Origin: Adiantum capillus-veneris | Taxonomy: Eukaryota; Streptophyta; Polypodiopsida; Polypodiales; Pteridaceae | DNA length: 64,000 bases | Assembly (NCBI GenBank): GCA_014529385.2 | Contig: CM043953.1 | Location: 92,556,842 to 92,620,841 of the forward strand | Reading direction: 5' to 3' | Part shown: positions 49,686-60,618 of the stretch, in pieces | How the letters are laid out: each line of letters starts with the position of its first letter | Position numbering within the stretch: position 1 is the stretch's first letter | The notes under the pieces: generated by a model | Told to the model about the DNA's origin: nothing | The model's input: only the letters and a program-made list of their open reading frames with translations | Database searches by the model: none | Translations under genes and position numbers: made by a program

Positions 49686-51292
49686 TATAATGGAATTTGC
49701 CTATTCAATTTGAGAATAGCGGAATTTAATGAGAGTACTTTCAAGAAATGATTTTGTGAGCATAGCGGGTAGACATAATCGAAGATAGCAACATAATCAT
49801 AGCAATTAGTTAACTTGGCATAGACAATACTTTTGCAAGAGAGAGAGTTTAGAGAACATGACAACAATTGAGGACCGGATTTATGTGGAGCCGGTCCCCC
49901 CTCCAATAGGAATTTGTATTATGATTTCTCCCATAAAGAGAGACTTGTTACAATACAGTCTTTGAGTTCCTTGTGACCTAGGTGATGCCATGAAGATGGA
50001 AGGCTTCATGCACCACAAACATAACATAAACTTGAAGAAAGCTTTAACTATCCCAAGCATCAGTCCCAAGACCTCAAACACCTTCCAAGGTGGAGAGAGC
50101 TAGCAGGGAATGAGGGTAGGGAAGAGGAAGAAGAAACATTTCGTAGGAGAAAGAATTAGTTCCTCACTTATCATACTCTTGTTGCTAGCATACATAATAG
50201 CATAGTAATGAAGAAGAAGGAAATGGAAAGCTTAAGCATTGAAGCATGGCTCTTGGTTGGATTTGCACTCCATAGCCAAGAGTGTTGGTGTAGGCTCTCA
50301 ACCTCTACTTGCTTGGAGAGGGAGCTCTTGCACTTTGCATATCACACAATGAGAGTGATTGTGAGTGTGTGTGGGTGAGTATACCCCCTAGGCACCCCCC
50401 TAGCTTGCTTGGGTCGAACCCCCCTTGTAGCTCATGCCTGAAGCTCATTGGACCCCTCCAGGCCTAGCCAATCACAAGCAAGATCCATTACAAGCAACAT
50501 GGGTAGCCTTGGGACAAGTGTCCCCCTTTCCCCTTTGAGAGAGAGGACTTGATAAATGCTAAAACAATTAGATAATTCATGTAATTTATCATTGGACCCC
50601 TTTGAAGCCTAGCCAATAGGCTTCAAGCAACACATGAAAGTAACATGGGTAGGGGCCTGACATGTGTCCTTGCTGCCTCTTCAAGTTGGGCTTCCCTTGT
50701 GTGTGTGAGTGGGTGTTCTCTCTCTAGCCCCTAGGAAAAGGGCTCGCCCCCCCTCTTGTAGGAATGCTTTTGACTTTTAGGTGATCAAGCACCTTACTCA
50801 CCAAGCATGACAAAGCACTTGAACTAGGGGGTGTTCCCACAAGCATCTCAAGCAAGCTTCTCAAGGCACCTCAAGTACTTTAATCATGCAGCAAGTCAAG
50901 CACCTCAAGCATGGAGCCAGTCAAGCACCTCAAGCATCTGAATCAAGCACCTCAAGCATGAAAAACACCTCAAGCATGACAAGCACCTCGCGCTTGGGCC
51001 GGGTTCCCACCTCAAGCTCAGCCCTAGCTTACTTAAGGTCAAAGGACTTTTACACACATTTATTGGAGGTCTTCAATGAAGCTAACCCTAAGGTCTTATG
51101 CTCCATTGGTTAGCCTTGCTCTTTGATAGACCATCTCCCTTTTGGGCCCCTTCACCATTGGCCCCGTGTTGAGATAGATCTATAAGCACATACCTATATC
51201 TTAACACTTGATCCCGTTTATTCTCCCACATTAAGTGATCAATTTAATATGAGAAAATCATTTGGGTTAGTTAGATATTATATTTTATGACA
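49686..51292 (-). repeat. Chromovirus 3' LTR
   Basis: 1,607 bp, the same length as the 5' LTR. It begins TATAATGG where the partner has TGTAATGG, so one terminal base has changed from the canonical TG. Inside, near 50,880-50,990, CACCTCAAGCAT-like units repeat about six times. Open frames inside are not genes. Confidence 0.95.
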
Positions 51293-51312
51293 TTACCTCT
51301 CTCTTGAAATCA
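51293..51312 (-). other. Chromovirus polypurine tract
   Basis: On the minus strand a purine run (AAGAGAGAGGTAA) immediately precedes the 3' LTR, the site where plus-strand DNA synthesis starts. Confidence 0.7.
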
Positions 51313-51653
51313 TAGTCGTCCTCGACTATGAGGTAGAAAAGATAAAGTCTTAGTCATTAGTCAATCGTACTTAGCGGGTAAAGGATCCCTTTTTACCCTA
51401 TGACATCTTTCCAAGATGGATGACTAATCCATTTGGTGCTTGGGAGACATAGCTGCCGCAAGCATGTCTGCTCTTTAGTCCATTTTATTCTCCCAAAGTA
51501 GAGTGACAAATTCTACTTGGTGTTTGAGAGACGTCGTCATCACAAACATGATTCTAAGCATGCATACTAGTTAAATTTTGTGCACAATTAAAAAAGAGGA
51601 CTAGTCATATAAGACAAAAACATGAGTTATTTAAAAGAAATTTGTACATTTGC

Positions 51654-52097
51654 TTACTCTAATGTAGCATTGTAAGCATTGACAAGGTTCATACTATCCT
51701 TAAGTTGTACTCCTTGCATCCATTTAGCATCTTCAAAAGGATAATTTTTGAACTTTATAAGATACCGTCGGATAATCTTACCATGTCGTAGTACCTTGTC
51801 TTCATGCCGAAGGATAGCTTCGGGTTGTAGCACCTCTTCTTGATCTTCAACTTCGGGAGGGTCTTCAATAATTGGTTCAATTGGTGGCTCTCCTTTGTAG
51901 GGCTTAAGTAAGCTTACATGAAAGGCATTGTGTATAAGCCAATGGGTGGGCAACTTGAGTTGATAAGCCGTCTCATTGATAGGCTTCAAGATTTGGAAAG
52001 GACCATAGTATCTTTTTGCTAGTTTAGCATAATACTTTTGATGGCCCGTAGGATTTTTGCCCGTCGTTTGCCTTAATCGAGCCTTAGGAAACTTGAG
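51654..52097 (-). pseudogene. Chromovirus integrase C-terminus and chromodomain
   Basis: The frame follows directly after TAA at 52,098-52,100, without a frame change. It contains GPFQILKPINETAYQLKLP and NAFHVSLLKPY (the usual integrase tail) and then the chromodomain, EAILRHEDKVLRHGKI followed by YLIKFKNYPFEDAKW. It ends at a stop at 51,654. Chromodomains steer integration towards marked chromatin. The upstream stop separates it from the integrase core. Confidence 0.85.
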
Positions 52098-53480
52098 TTA
52101 GACCCAATCATTTTCTTTGAACATTAAGGCTCTTCTGTGCTTATCAGCAGCAGCTTTTTGCCTTTGTTGAGAGATGGCTATAGCCTCCCTAATCTTTTGA
52201 AAAGATTCTTGTAGGTCACGGCTATACTCATCGGCGGCGAAGATTTTCCCATGTACTTTCAGTAGCAAGGGACTTTTAGGTCTTCCTTCTATGATCTCGA
52301 AAGGTGTTTTGCCCGTAGAAGTATGTACAGTATTATTGTAGGCATACTCTACTAGCGGTAAATACTTTTCCCATTGTGAGCGTTGATCTACTTCGGTAAC
52401 ATAAGTCTTGAGTAGATCGAGTATCGTAAGATTGGCTATCTCACTTTGGCCATCCGTTTGTGGGTGATAGGTCGAAGAGAAATTCAATCTTGTTCCTAGA
52501 TTTTCAAAGAGACCTTTCCAGAAATTACTGGTCATTCTAGGATCTCTATCTGACACGATGGATGTGGGTAATCCATGGTGTTTGAAAATCTGAGATATGA
52601 AGAGTTTTGCCATTTGATGTGCCTTAATAGTCTTTTTGACAGGAATAAAATGTGCTTGCTTGCTAAACCTGTCGACTATTGTCCATATTCCTGTATTCCC
52701 ATGGATAGACTTGGGTAATCCAAAGATGAAATCCATGGATATACTCTCCCATGGTGAATTTGGAATAGGCAATGGCTGGAGTAATCCAGGTTGCTTCCCT
52801 CTATCATACTTGGTCTTTTGGCATACTACACATTTTGAAACATACTCTTGTATGTCCACTTTCATGGTAGGCCAATAGAAATACGTCTCTACTCCTCGGA
52901 GAGTAGGTTGAATACCTCTATGCCCTGCATATGGAGGAGCATGGGATTCATACATAACCTTCTCACGAAGGGAATGGGTAACACATAGCCTATTGCCGTG
53001 AAGAAGATAACCATCCTGCAAGGTGAATGGTTCCTCTTTCTTCCCCAAAGAAAGGGCTAACATTATGTCTCTAAAGTCAGGGTTAGTAGCATACTCATCT
53101 ATCATAGAGGATAGATCATTGTGAGTAGCTATAGACACCACATTAACTTTTGGTCGTCGTGAAAGTGCATCGGCAACTTGATTGTGCTTACCAGCTATGT
53201 GAGCAATATGAAAATTAAATTGCGAAAGAAAATTTGCCCACCTCATTTGTTTGTCAGAAAGCTTGGTTTGCGTCATGAAATACTTGAGACTTTGGTGGTC
53301 GGTTCGTAGGATAAATGGAGTCCCCAATAGGTAGTGCTTCCATGTGTCTAGGGCATGTAGAACAGCTAAAAGCTCTTTCTCATAAATGCCCAAGAATCGT
53401 TCATCACCATTGAGCCTTCGGCTCTCATATGCTATGGCATGCCCTTCTTGAAGCAAAACCGCTCCAAGGCAATCCCACAA
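52098..53480 (-). pseudogene. Chromovirus RNase H and integrase core
   Basis: RNase H shows IAYESRRLNGDERF and LRTDHQSLKYF. Integrase has the HHCC zinc part (HRGIQPTLRG to CVVCQKTK) and the D-D-E core: SMDFIFGLPK, IVSDRDPRMTSNFW and a following GQSE. A frameshift at about 53,465 joins it to the RT frame, and TAA at 52,098 cuts it from the chromodomain part. Length and order match plant chromoviruses. Confidence 0.92.
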
Positions 53481-54763
53481 GCATCACATTGGACCTCAAA
53501 GGGCTTTGAGAGATCCGGAAGCACGAGGACTGGTTGGGAAGTAAGCTTCTCTTTGAGTTTTTCAAAAGCATTTTGCTCCTTAGCAGTCCATACAAACTTA
53601 ACGTTCTTCTTGGTTAAGTCGTGTAGTGGTCCTGCCACTTGAGAGAATTTTGCTATGAAGCGTCTATAGTATGCACACATACCAATAAAGCTTCTTAGCT
53701 CATGTAGATTCCTTGGGTTAGGCCATGATTTTATTACCTCTAACTTTGATGGATCCATACGAATACCATCGTGAGAGATAATATGGCCTAGATATTGAAT
53801 CTCTTGAAGGAAGAATTCACTTTTCTTTTGGTTGAGAAAAAGTTTGTTCTCCCTCAAGGCTTGAAAAATCACTTGGAGATGTTGCTTATGTTCCTCCAAA
53901 GACTTGGAGTAGATGATGATATCATCGAAGAACACTCCAGTGAATTTTCGATATGGTCTAAAAAGTTTCTCCATAAAACGATTGAACGTAGCTGGTGCAT
54001 TAGTCAAGCCAAAAGGCATGACTAGATATTCATAAAGACCAAATGTTGTGCGAAACGCGGTCTTTAAGATATCCTCATCCACTATCCTTATTTGATGATA
54101 GCCACTCTTAAGGTCAATCCTACTGAAGTAGGTAGAGCCTTGTAGCTTATCAAACAGATCTTCTACCCGAGGTACGGGAAATCTATTTTTAATAGTGATA
54201 TGGTTTAGTGCTCGATAGTCCACACACATACGGTATGTACCATCTTTCTTTTGCACTAAAAGGACTGGAGAACAAAAGGGAGAGGAACTAGGCCTCACCA
54301 TCCCTTTGTCTACCAGCTCTTGTACTTGCCTCATGATCTCCTCTTGTTGAGCTTGTGAGACTCGATAAGGAGGTTTGTTAGGCGGTGAGCTTCCTGGAAG
54401 GAGCTCAATACGATGGTCATCATCCCCTCGTTTTGGAGGTAGGTCCATAGGGATATCATCGATGAACACATCTTGGAATCCTTTTAGAAAAGTAGACAAG
54501 TCTAACTCTTCTTGATTCCTATCATTTTCATTTGATGAAACATTATTAGCTTTTAGAGACTCTTTGACATAAATCATGTACGCAGAAACTGAGCTCTTCA
54601 TTGATTTATCAAAAGAAAGAGGATTTACAAGTGGAATAGTGCGACCACGCTCACTAGCATCTACATACATGTTCTTTCCCCTGTAGGTGAAGTAAATTGT
54701 CCTTTCAGGGAACTTCATGTTTGCAACCATGCGATCAAACCATGGTGCCCCTAGGATAACATC
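53465..54763 (-). pseudogene. Chromovirus reverse transcriptase
   Basis: It starts right after the in-frame TAG at 54,764-54,766 (DVILGAPWFDRMVANMKF). Catalytic blocks are MCVDYRALNHITIKNRFPVP, FSRIDLKSGYHQIRI, VMPFGLTNAPATF and GVFFDDIIIYSK, where FFDD is the active-site aspartate pair. The connection region ends in FEVQCDACGIAL. A one-base deletion near 53,465 sends the frame into a short dead end, although the next block (RNase H) is present in another frame. Confidence 0.92.
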
Positions 54764-56434
54764 CTAATGTTGGAGGGGAGAGATGAAGAAGTTTTCTTTG
54801 TCGACATAGCTTTGGACATGAAGCCTCAACTTCCCAATCAAGGGAGTAACGGAGGCTTGTTGTCCCTTGAAAGCTGCATCAGCTGTTACTATATCTCCCA
54901 TCTCAAAAGCTTGAATGCCCAACTTGGTGGCCAACTCTATTGATATGAAGTTGAGAGTAGAGCCAGGGTCAAACAAGATGAAGGCATCATGCTCTCGTAC
55001 CTTTCCCCAAGCATAGGAGAGTGATGATCCTTTGCAATGAGCATCCTCTTTTGGAGCTTCGATGGTGGAAGCCCTAGGAGTCTCATTGCGAGTATTCTTC
55101 TTGGGGCAAGAACGATAGCCATGTCCTTGCTCCCCACACTTGAAACACTTATGGTCCTTGCGAAAAGCTTCAAGCTCTTCAGGAGAGAGTTTGTTTTTAC
55201 CTTTGTAAACTCCCTTCTCCTTGGACCGATTTTTGTTGTTGTTGTTGGAAGTGCCTTGGGAATTATTTTGAGCATTGGATTTCCCCTTTGCATCATTTTT
55301 ATCTTTGTTTTCCATGGGCTTGACATTACGTCTAGCCCCTTGATGGAAATTGATGCGTGAAGCAACCATGGTGTGGTGGATTACTTCGGTAATAGTACCG
55401 GGCCGTTGAGAGTTGATATATTCGGCCATCTCTTCAGGTAATCCCGCACAGAATTGTTGTCTTTGCTCGGCAAAGTCTATCTTTTGAAAGACAGTAGCTT
55501 TGAGATGTAAATCCCAAAACTTATCTACATACTTGTTGATAGACTCATGAGAGAGGAGCTTCAAGCCGCGCCATTCGGTAAGAACTTTATCTTTAGTATC
55601 GCTTGGAAGAAATTGCTTCATGATGGAAACTCGTAGAGTTTTCCATGTCTTTGGGGCTTCTCCATTGCCACGAAGGCTAGCCCACCATTGACGAGCTGAT
55701 TTTTGGAAGTGCATAGCTACATGGCGTAGCTTGGAGGACTCTGTGAAGCCCTCGTCCCCAAAGGCCGCATCAAATTGCTGGATGAAGGCCAACACTTTGT
55801 CGGTAGCACCAAAGGTGCCATCGTAGGTGAGAAAAGAGATACTCTTTCCTCCCTCCTTGAAATTCTTTAGCTTTTGAGACCTTCGCCATGCAGGAAATGA
55901 TTTGCGATGCCCTCCCCTCTTGTATTCTCTAGGAGAATAGCCATAACTTTCATCGGAAGAGAAGGAAGGTGAAGAAGAAGGAGAAGAGGGTGACCTCTTC
56001 CTAGCCCTTTTCTTCCTTTGTTTCCTCTCTTGCCTTTGAGAGTGATGAGGAGAAGGACTATGGGTTGCTCTTTTCCTCTTGGGAGGAGTAGGCGATCGTC
56101 TAGACCGCCTTCTTCGTGGAGCCACATCTTTAGAAGAACTTAGACTTTCATTGCTTTCTTTCTCTTTGGATTCCTCCTCTCGAATGGGAGAGAGTCTTCT
56201 TTTGGGGGTCTCTTCAAGAGGCCTCCTAAGCTCTCTCTCCTCTTGGAGAGGAAGGGAAATTCCATAGGCACGAAGTTGTTGAGTAACTTCGGCTTGCAAG
56301 GTAGGGTTGCCCATAGCTTGTTTCAACCTAGTCACAAGATAATTCACAAACATGGGAGCATCATCATTAGCACCTTCATGTGCAAAATCAAAGCTATCAA
56401 TGTTCATTCTACTCTCTTGATTATTGTCAGCCAT
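54764..56434 (-). CDS. Chromovirus gag and protease
   Basis: 556 codons from MADNNQESRM. Residues about 60-170 are rich in Arg, Ser and Lys. The capsid-type gag region follows (FDAAFGDEGF, then QWWASLRGNG, WRGLKLLSHESI). A CX2CX4HX4C zinc knuckle, CFKCGEQGHGYRSC, is near residue 435, and an aspartic protease with FDPGSTLNFIS is near residue 490. The frame ends at TAG 54,764-54,766 just past the protease. The downstream RT lies in the same frame, so this is a single stop codon in what is usually one polyprotein. Confidence 0.92.
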   Translation of the reverse strand: MADNNQESRMNIDSFDFAHEGANDDAPMFVNYLVTRLKQAMGNPTLQAEVTQQLRAYGISLPLQEERELRRPLEETPKRRLSPIREEESKEKESNESLSSSKDVAPRRRRSRRSPTPPKRKRATHSPSPHHSQRQERKQRKKRARKRSPSSPSSSPSFSSDESYGYSPREYKRGGHRKSFPAWRRSQKLKNFKEGGKSISFLTYDGTFGATDKVLAFIQQFDAAFGDEGFTESSKLRHVAMHFQKSARQWWASLRGNGEAPKTWKTLRVSIMKQFLPSDTKDKVLTEWRGLKLLSHESINKYVDKFWDLHLKATVFQKIDFAEQRQQFCAGLPEEMAEYINSQRPGTITEVIHHTMVASRINFHQGARRNVKPMENKDKNDAKGKSNAQNNSQGTSNNNNKNRSKEKGVYKGKNKLSPEELEAFRKDHKCFKCGEQGHGYRSCPKKNTRNETPRASTIEAPKEDAHCKGSSLSYAWGKVREHDAFILFDPGSTLNFISIELATKLGIQAFEMGDIVTADAAFKGQQASVTPLIGKLRLHVQSYVDKENFFISPLQH

Positions 56435-56835
56435 GTTAACAAAATTTTATGTATGTACTTAGTGTATGCTTTGGCAATTCAAAACCTTAGTTGCCACTCC
56501 TCTTAGCCTTTGAAAATCGGCTCTTAAGTATCTACACCCACGGCTCAAAGTGGTTAATTATAGAGAGTAGAGGAGTAGGTCTAACATAGCAGAGTTGCCA
56601 AGGGCTAGCTCCTTTCGGACTTCTTATGGCTCAATAATGGTAAAGCCGTAGGCAAGTCTAAAAAGACTCCATTATTAAGTCCAAAGCTCCCGAGGTGTGC
56701 ACCATCCCCCACATAGTGGGCTTAACAAAACCGGTATTAGATCCCAGTTCCACTTACTCTATTATAATTAACAACATCAACCATTTATAGGCTACTTAAG
56801 GACCTCTCTTCTTAAGCAAGAAAAGAGAAACCAAA
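56435..56835 (-). other. Chromovirus untranslated leader
   Basis: About 400 bp between the primer-binding site and the gag start. No open frame or structure was singled out. Confidence 0.7.
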
Positions 56836-56849
56836 TGCTCTGATACCAA
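56836..56849 (-). other. Chromovirus primer-binding site (initiator tRNA-Met type)
   Basis: Minus strand TTGGTATCAGAGCA directly adjoins the 5' LTR. TGGTATCAGAGC is the classic plant site complementary to the 3' end of initiator tRNA-Met. Confidence 0.93.
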
Positions 56850-58456
56850 TGTAATGGAATTTGCCTATTCAATTTGAGAATAGCGGAATTTAATGAGAGT
56901 ACTTTCAAGAAATGATTTTGTGAGCATAGCGGGTAGACATAATTGAAGATAGCAACATAATCATAGCAATTAGTTAACTTGGCATAGACAATACTTTTGC
57001 AAGAGAGAGAGTTTAGAGAACATGACAACAATTGAGGACCGGATTTATGTGGAGCCGGTCCCCCCTCCAATAGGCATTTGTATTATGATTTCTCCCATAA
57101 AGAGAGACTTGTTACAATACAGTCTTTGTGTTCCTTGTGACCTAGGTGATGCCATGAAGATGGAAGGCTTCATGCACCACAAACATAACATAAACTTGAA
57201 GAAAGCTTTAACTATCCCAAGCATCAGTCCCAAGACCTCAAACACCTTCCAAGGTGGAGAGAGCTAGCAGGGAATGAGGGTAGGGAAGAGGAAGAAGAAA
57301 CATTTCGTAGGAGAAAGAATTAGTTCCTCACTTATCATACTCTTGTTGCTAGCATACATAATAGCATAGTAATGAAGAAGAAGGACATGGAAAGCTTAAG
57401 CATTGAAGCATGGCTCTTGGTTGGATTTGCACTCCATAGCCAAGAGTGTTGGTGTAGGCTCTCAACCTCTACTTGCTTGGAGAGGGAGCTCTTGCACTTT
57501 GCATATCACACAATGAGAGTGATTGTGAGTGTGTGTGGGTGAGTATACCCCCTAGGCACCCCCCTAGCTTGCTTGGGTCGAACCCCCCTTGTAGCTCATG
57601 CCTGAAGCTCATTGGACCCCTCCAGGCCTAGCCAATCACAAGCAAGATCCATTACAAGCAACATGGGTAGCCTTGGGACAAGTGTCCCCCTTTCCCCTTT
57701 GAGAGAGAGGACTTGATAAATGCTAAAACAATTAGATAATTCATGTAATTTATCATTGGACCCCTTTGAAGCCTAGCCAATAGGCTTCAAGCAACACATG
57801 AAGGTAACATGGGTAGGGGCCTGACATGTGTCCTTGCTGCCTCTTCAAGTTGGGCTTCCTTTGTGTGTGTGAGTGGGTGTTCTCTCTCTAGCCCCTAGGA
57901 AAAGGGCTCGCCCCCCCTCTTGTAGGAATGCTTTTGACTTTTAGGTGATCAAGCACCTTACTCACCAAGCATGACAAAGCACTTGAACTAGGGGGTGTTC
58001 CCACAAGCATCTCAGGCAAGCTTCTCAAGGCACCTCAAGTACTTTAATCATGCATCAAGTCAAGCACCTCAAGCATGGAGCCAGTCAAGCACCTCAAGCA
58101 TCTTAATCAAGCACCTCAAGCATGAAAAACACCTCAAGCATGACAAGCACCTCGAGCTTGGGCCGGGTTCCCACCTCAAGCTCAGCCCTAGCTTACTTAA
58201 GGTCAAAGGACTTTTACACACATTTATTGGAGGTCTTCAATGAAGCTAACCCTAAGGTCTTATGCTCCATTGGTTAGCCTTGCTCTTTGATAGACCATCT
58301 CCCTTTTGGGCCCCTTTACCATTGGCCCCGTGTTGAGATAGATCTATAAGCACATACCTATATCTTAACACTTGTTCCCGTTTATTCTCCCACATTAAGT
58401 GATCAATTTAATATGAGAAAATCATTTGGGTTAGTTAGATATTAGATTTTATGACA
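56850..58456 (-). repeat. Chromovirus 5' LTR
   Basis: 1,607 bp with proper TG...CA ends (TGTAATGG to TTATGACA on the plus strand). It carries the same CACCTCAAGCAT minirepeat as its partner and differs from it at about 14 sites counted by eye. Confidence 0.95.
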
Positions 58457-58461
58457 CGGCC

Positions 58462-58824
58462 AGACATCCTACGTGATTTTTTACCGGGTGTTTTGGGTTG
58501 GGATTTTGGTTCATAGACCTTAGGGAGAGTGACCTATTGGTGTTAGTAGGGTCTCCTTTAAGTTCCTTGGTGTTTCGAGATTGTTTGATGGGTGTTCGGC
58601 TCTAGAAAGCGTTGTAGGAAGTTTCCTCTTATGCACTCTTGAAGGCTGTGACTTGGACAATTGGTAGAGACCTCTGTCGGAATTAGTTAGGAGTCGATCG
58701 AGTGTAGGTTGACACCTTATGCTTGCTTCCACGCGCCTACGGGTCGAGCATCGTCCTTAGCTGACATTATATGTTAGCTGAGTTCTCGCTATACTGACGT
58801 CCGTCGCGGCGTATCCGTCCAACA
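58462..58824 (+). mobile_element. 5' LTR of the Tat/Ogre-like element, part 2
   Basis: Resumes after the chromovirus and its target duplication with AGACATCCTACG, a half copy of the palindrome found four times in the leader, and ends CCGTCCAACA. The CA end adjoins the primer-binding site. Confidence 0.65.
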
Positions 58825-58825
58825 T

Positions 58826-58846
58826 TGGCGCCGTTACTGGGGATGA
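58826..58846 (+). other. Primer-binding site, tRNA-Asp type
   Basis: TGGCGCCGTTACTGGGGATG corresponds to the reverse complement of a plant tRNA-Asp 3' end (TGGCGCCGTTGCCGGGGATC) with three differences in 20 bases. This primer is common in Tat, Ogre and Athila elements. Confidence 0.8.
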
Positions 58847-59371
58847 AAACCTTAGGTAGGTGACCGAGACTAATCCTTGAGGATAGGGATTTTTGGCTTG
58901 CCAAAAGTCTTGTTTTACATTTAGATAGGATCAGAGGGTGGAGGACTCTCTAGGTCTTAGAGGGAGTCTAGGAAGCGTGTGTCCGGCTTAGATCCTTCGA
59001 CTTAGGTAGATTTAGGTACACTAAGATAGTTTAGGTAGTAGTTGAGTTCTTAAGTAGCAATTGGAGTGGTAGAAGCGGTGAGAGGAGAGCTTGAGAGTAC
59101 GGAGAGTCCAGAAAGCAACCAAAACACCATTGTCACCATTTCATATGATAAGTAGGAGTAGAGTAAGTAGGACATCATGATTCAGGATCTAGAGCATTTC
59201 ATGTATGTATACTTGCTTGGCAAAGTCATCACAAGTTTGTAAAAGATGCAAAAAGACGCAAAGTGTGTTTGAAAGCCTAAGAGAAGTCCAAAAGTTACTG
59301 TGAGTGTTTCTGATAGAGCTACAGAGCATCAAGAGCATTTTTGTCACGAAAAAAATTAATCTCAATCCAGG

Positions 59372-59395
59372 AGACATCCTACGCGTAGGATGTCT
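59372..59395. repeat. 24-bp perfect palindrome, copy 1
   Basis: AGACATCCTACG followed by its exact reverse complement, with ACGCGT at the centre. Confidence 0.97.
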
Positions 59396-59810
59396 ACAGG
59401 CTAATCAAGTGAAAATTTTGGGATTTTGAGTTGACCAGTGTGTTCAGAAGGTGGGGTTTACCCTAATTTCAACTCGAAAGTGAAAATTTGACCATATCTT
59501 GACAAGATAAGGCCAGATAGACCAAAATTGCCAGGCATCCTACCCAAATTATGCCAAAACATTATTTTGAGACCAAAACCATAAGATGGTTGCATGAGCA
59601 TGTCTTGCATGATCTATTGAGTGACTGAAAGAGGTTTCATCTCATTTGGGTGAGAAAATTGGGTTCAAAGCAGACTTTAGGACTCTTTGACTGGAAAAGA
59701 ACAACTAAAATTGGGTACTTTTGAAATGCAAACCAAAATCTAAGCATACCACTGGGTTACTGACATCAAAGGGAAGTTTTGGGTCAAGTCTGGGGTCAAA
59801 CAGGCCAAAA

Positions 59811-59834
59811 AGACATCCTACGCGTAGGATGTCT
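59811..59834. repeat. 24-bp perfect palindrome, copy 2
   Basis: Identical to copy 1. The bases on either side differ. Confidence 0.97.
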
Positions 59835-59935
59835 TCTGTGTGAGTTTAGAATCCAAACCAAATTTTGAGTATACCAAAGTGATTAGCAACCCAAGGGGAG
59901 CCTGTGTTTTGAGTTTGAAGCCATTCTGATGAAAA

Positions 59936-59959
59936 AGACATCCTACGCGTAGGATGTCT
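59936..59959. repeat. 24-bp perfect palindrome, copy 3
   Basis: Identical to the other copies, 125 bp after copy 2. Confidence 0.97.
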
Positions 59960-60210
59960 AAAGTAAGAAATTGAAGTCAAACATTGACAGTGGGCATAGC
60001 AAGGTGTTGTATAGCCTAAGGCAAGCCTCCTGGTCAATTTTGGTCCAAATTGAAGTTGATTAGACTGATCAAGATTAGCAACAAGCTGTCGGATCATATT
60101 TCTGACTCACTGACCAGCTAATAGATGCCAGATCAAAAAGTAAAAACAGTTGTGGGCTCAGTACATCAAGGAGAAACCATAGTGCAAAAATCCATGCAAA
60201 ACAAAGCAGG

Positions 60211-60234
60211 AGACATCCTACGCGTAGGATGTCT
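60211..60234. repeat. 24-bp perfect palindrome, copy 4
   Basis: Identical to the other copies, 275 bp after copy 3. Confidence 0.97.
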
Positions 60235-60618
60235 ATTGGGGCCTACTGAAGAGAAAATTTGACTGGGCTTAGACAGTGAGATTACATTTGGCTTAAGGAT
60301 TCCAGAACTTCTTTCATAAGTGAATTTGGACCTTGTTTGTCCATTTGACAGAGCAAAGATTGAATTCATACTTTTTTGCGTAAATTGACCAACATCCGAG
60401 GGAAGTACAGTTCCAGATTGGCAGACTGGATCCAAAACATCAGCATTGTATAAAATACAGTAGTGGTTGAGATTAACTCTCCAGCTATACCAATCATTAA
60501 TAAGATAACCTCTAGTAGATAAATGTTTCGGTTCGATTGCCGAAATTAAATGCTTGTGTATAGGTATATTCAGCAACAAAGCAAGAAGTTATGCTGAAAC
60601 TGATCCTTTGCTAGGTGA

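Larger units (their letters stand above)
49686..58456 (-). mobile_element. Complete Ty3/gypsy chromovirus, nested insertion
   Basis: This 8,771-bp element is on the minus strand. It has 1,607-bp LTRs at both ends, a tRNA-iMet-type primer site, a polypurine tract, and the order gag, protease, RT, RNase H, integrase, chromodomain. Flanking pentamers TGGCC (49,681-49,685) and CGGCC (58,457-58,461) form a target duplication with one mismatch. It sits inside another element's LTR. The two LTRs differ at about 14 positions by eye (about 0.9%), so the insertion is young on a plant timescale. Confidence 0.93.
58847..60618 (+). other. Long leader of the Tat/Ogre-like element
   Basis: About 1.77 kb without a credible gene. 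It carries four identical 24-bp perfect palindromes (listed separately). A very long leader before the first ORF is typical of this lineage. Confidence 0.65.

Noticed and set aside
49686-51292. Short frames within the LTRs, such as those at 49,685-50,081 repeated at 56,792-57,245
   Set aside because: They are present in both LTR copies and match no protein. They are by-products of LTR sequence.
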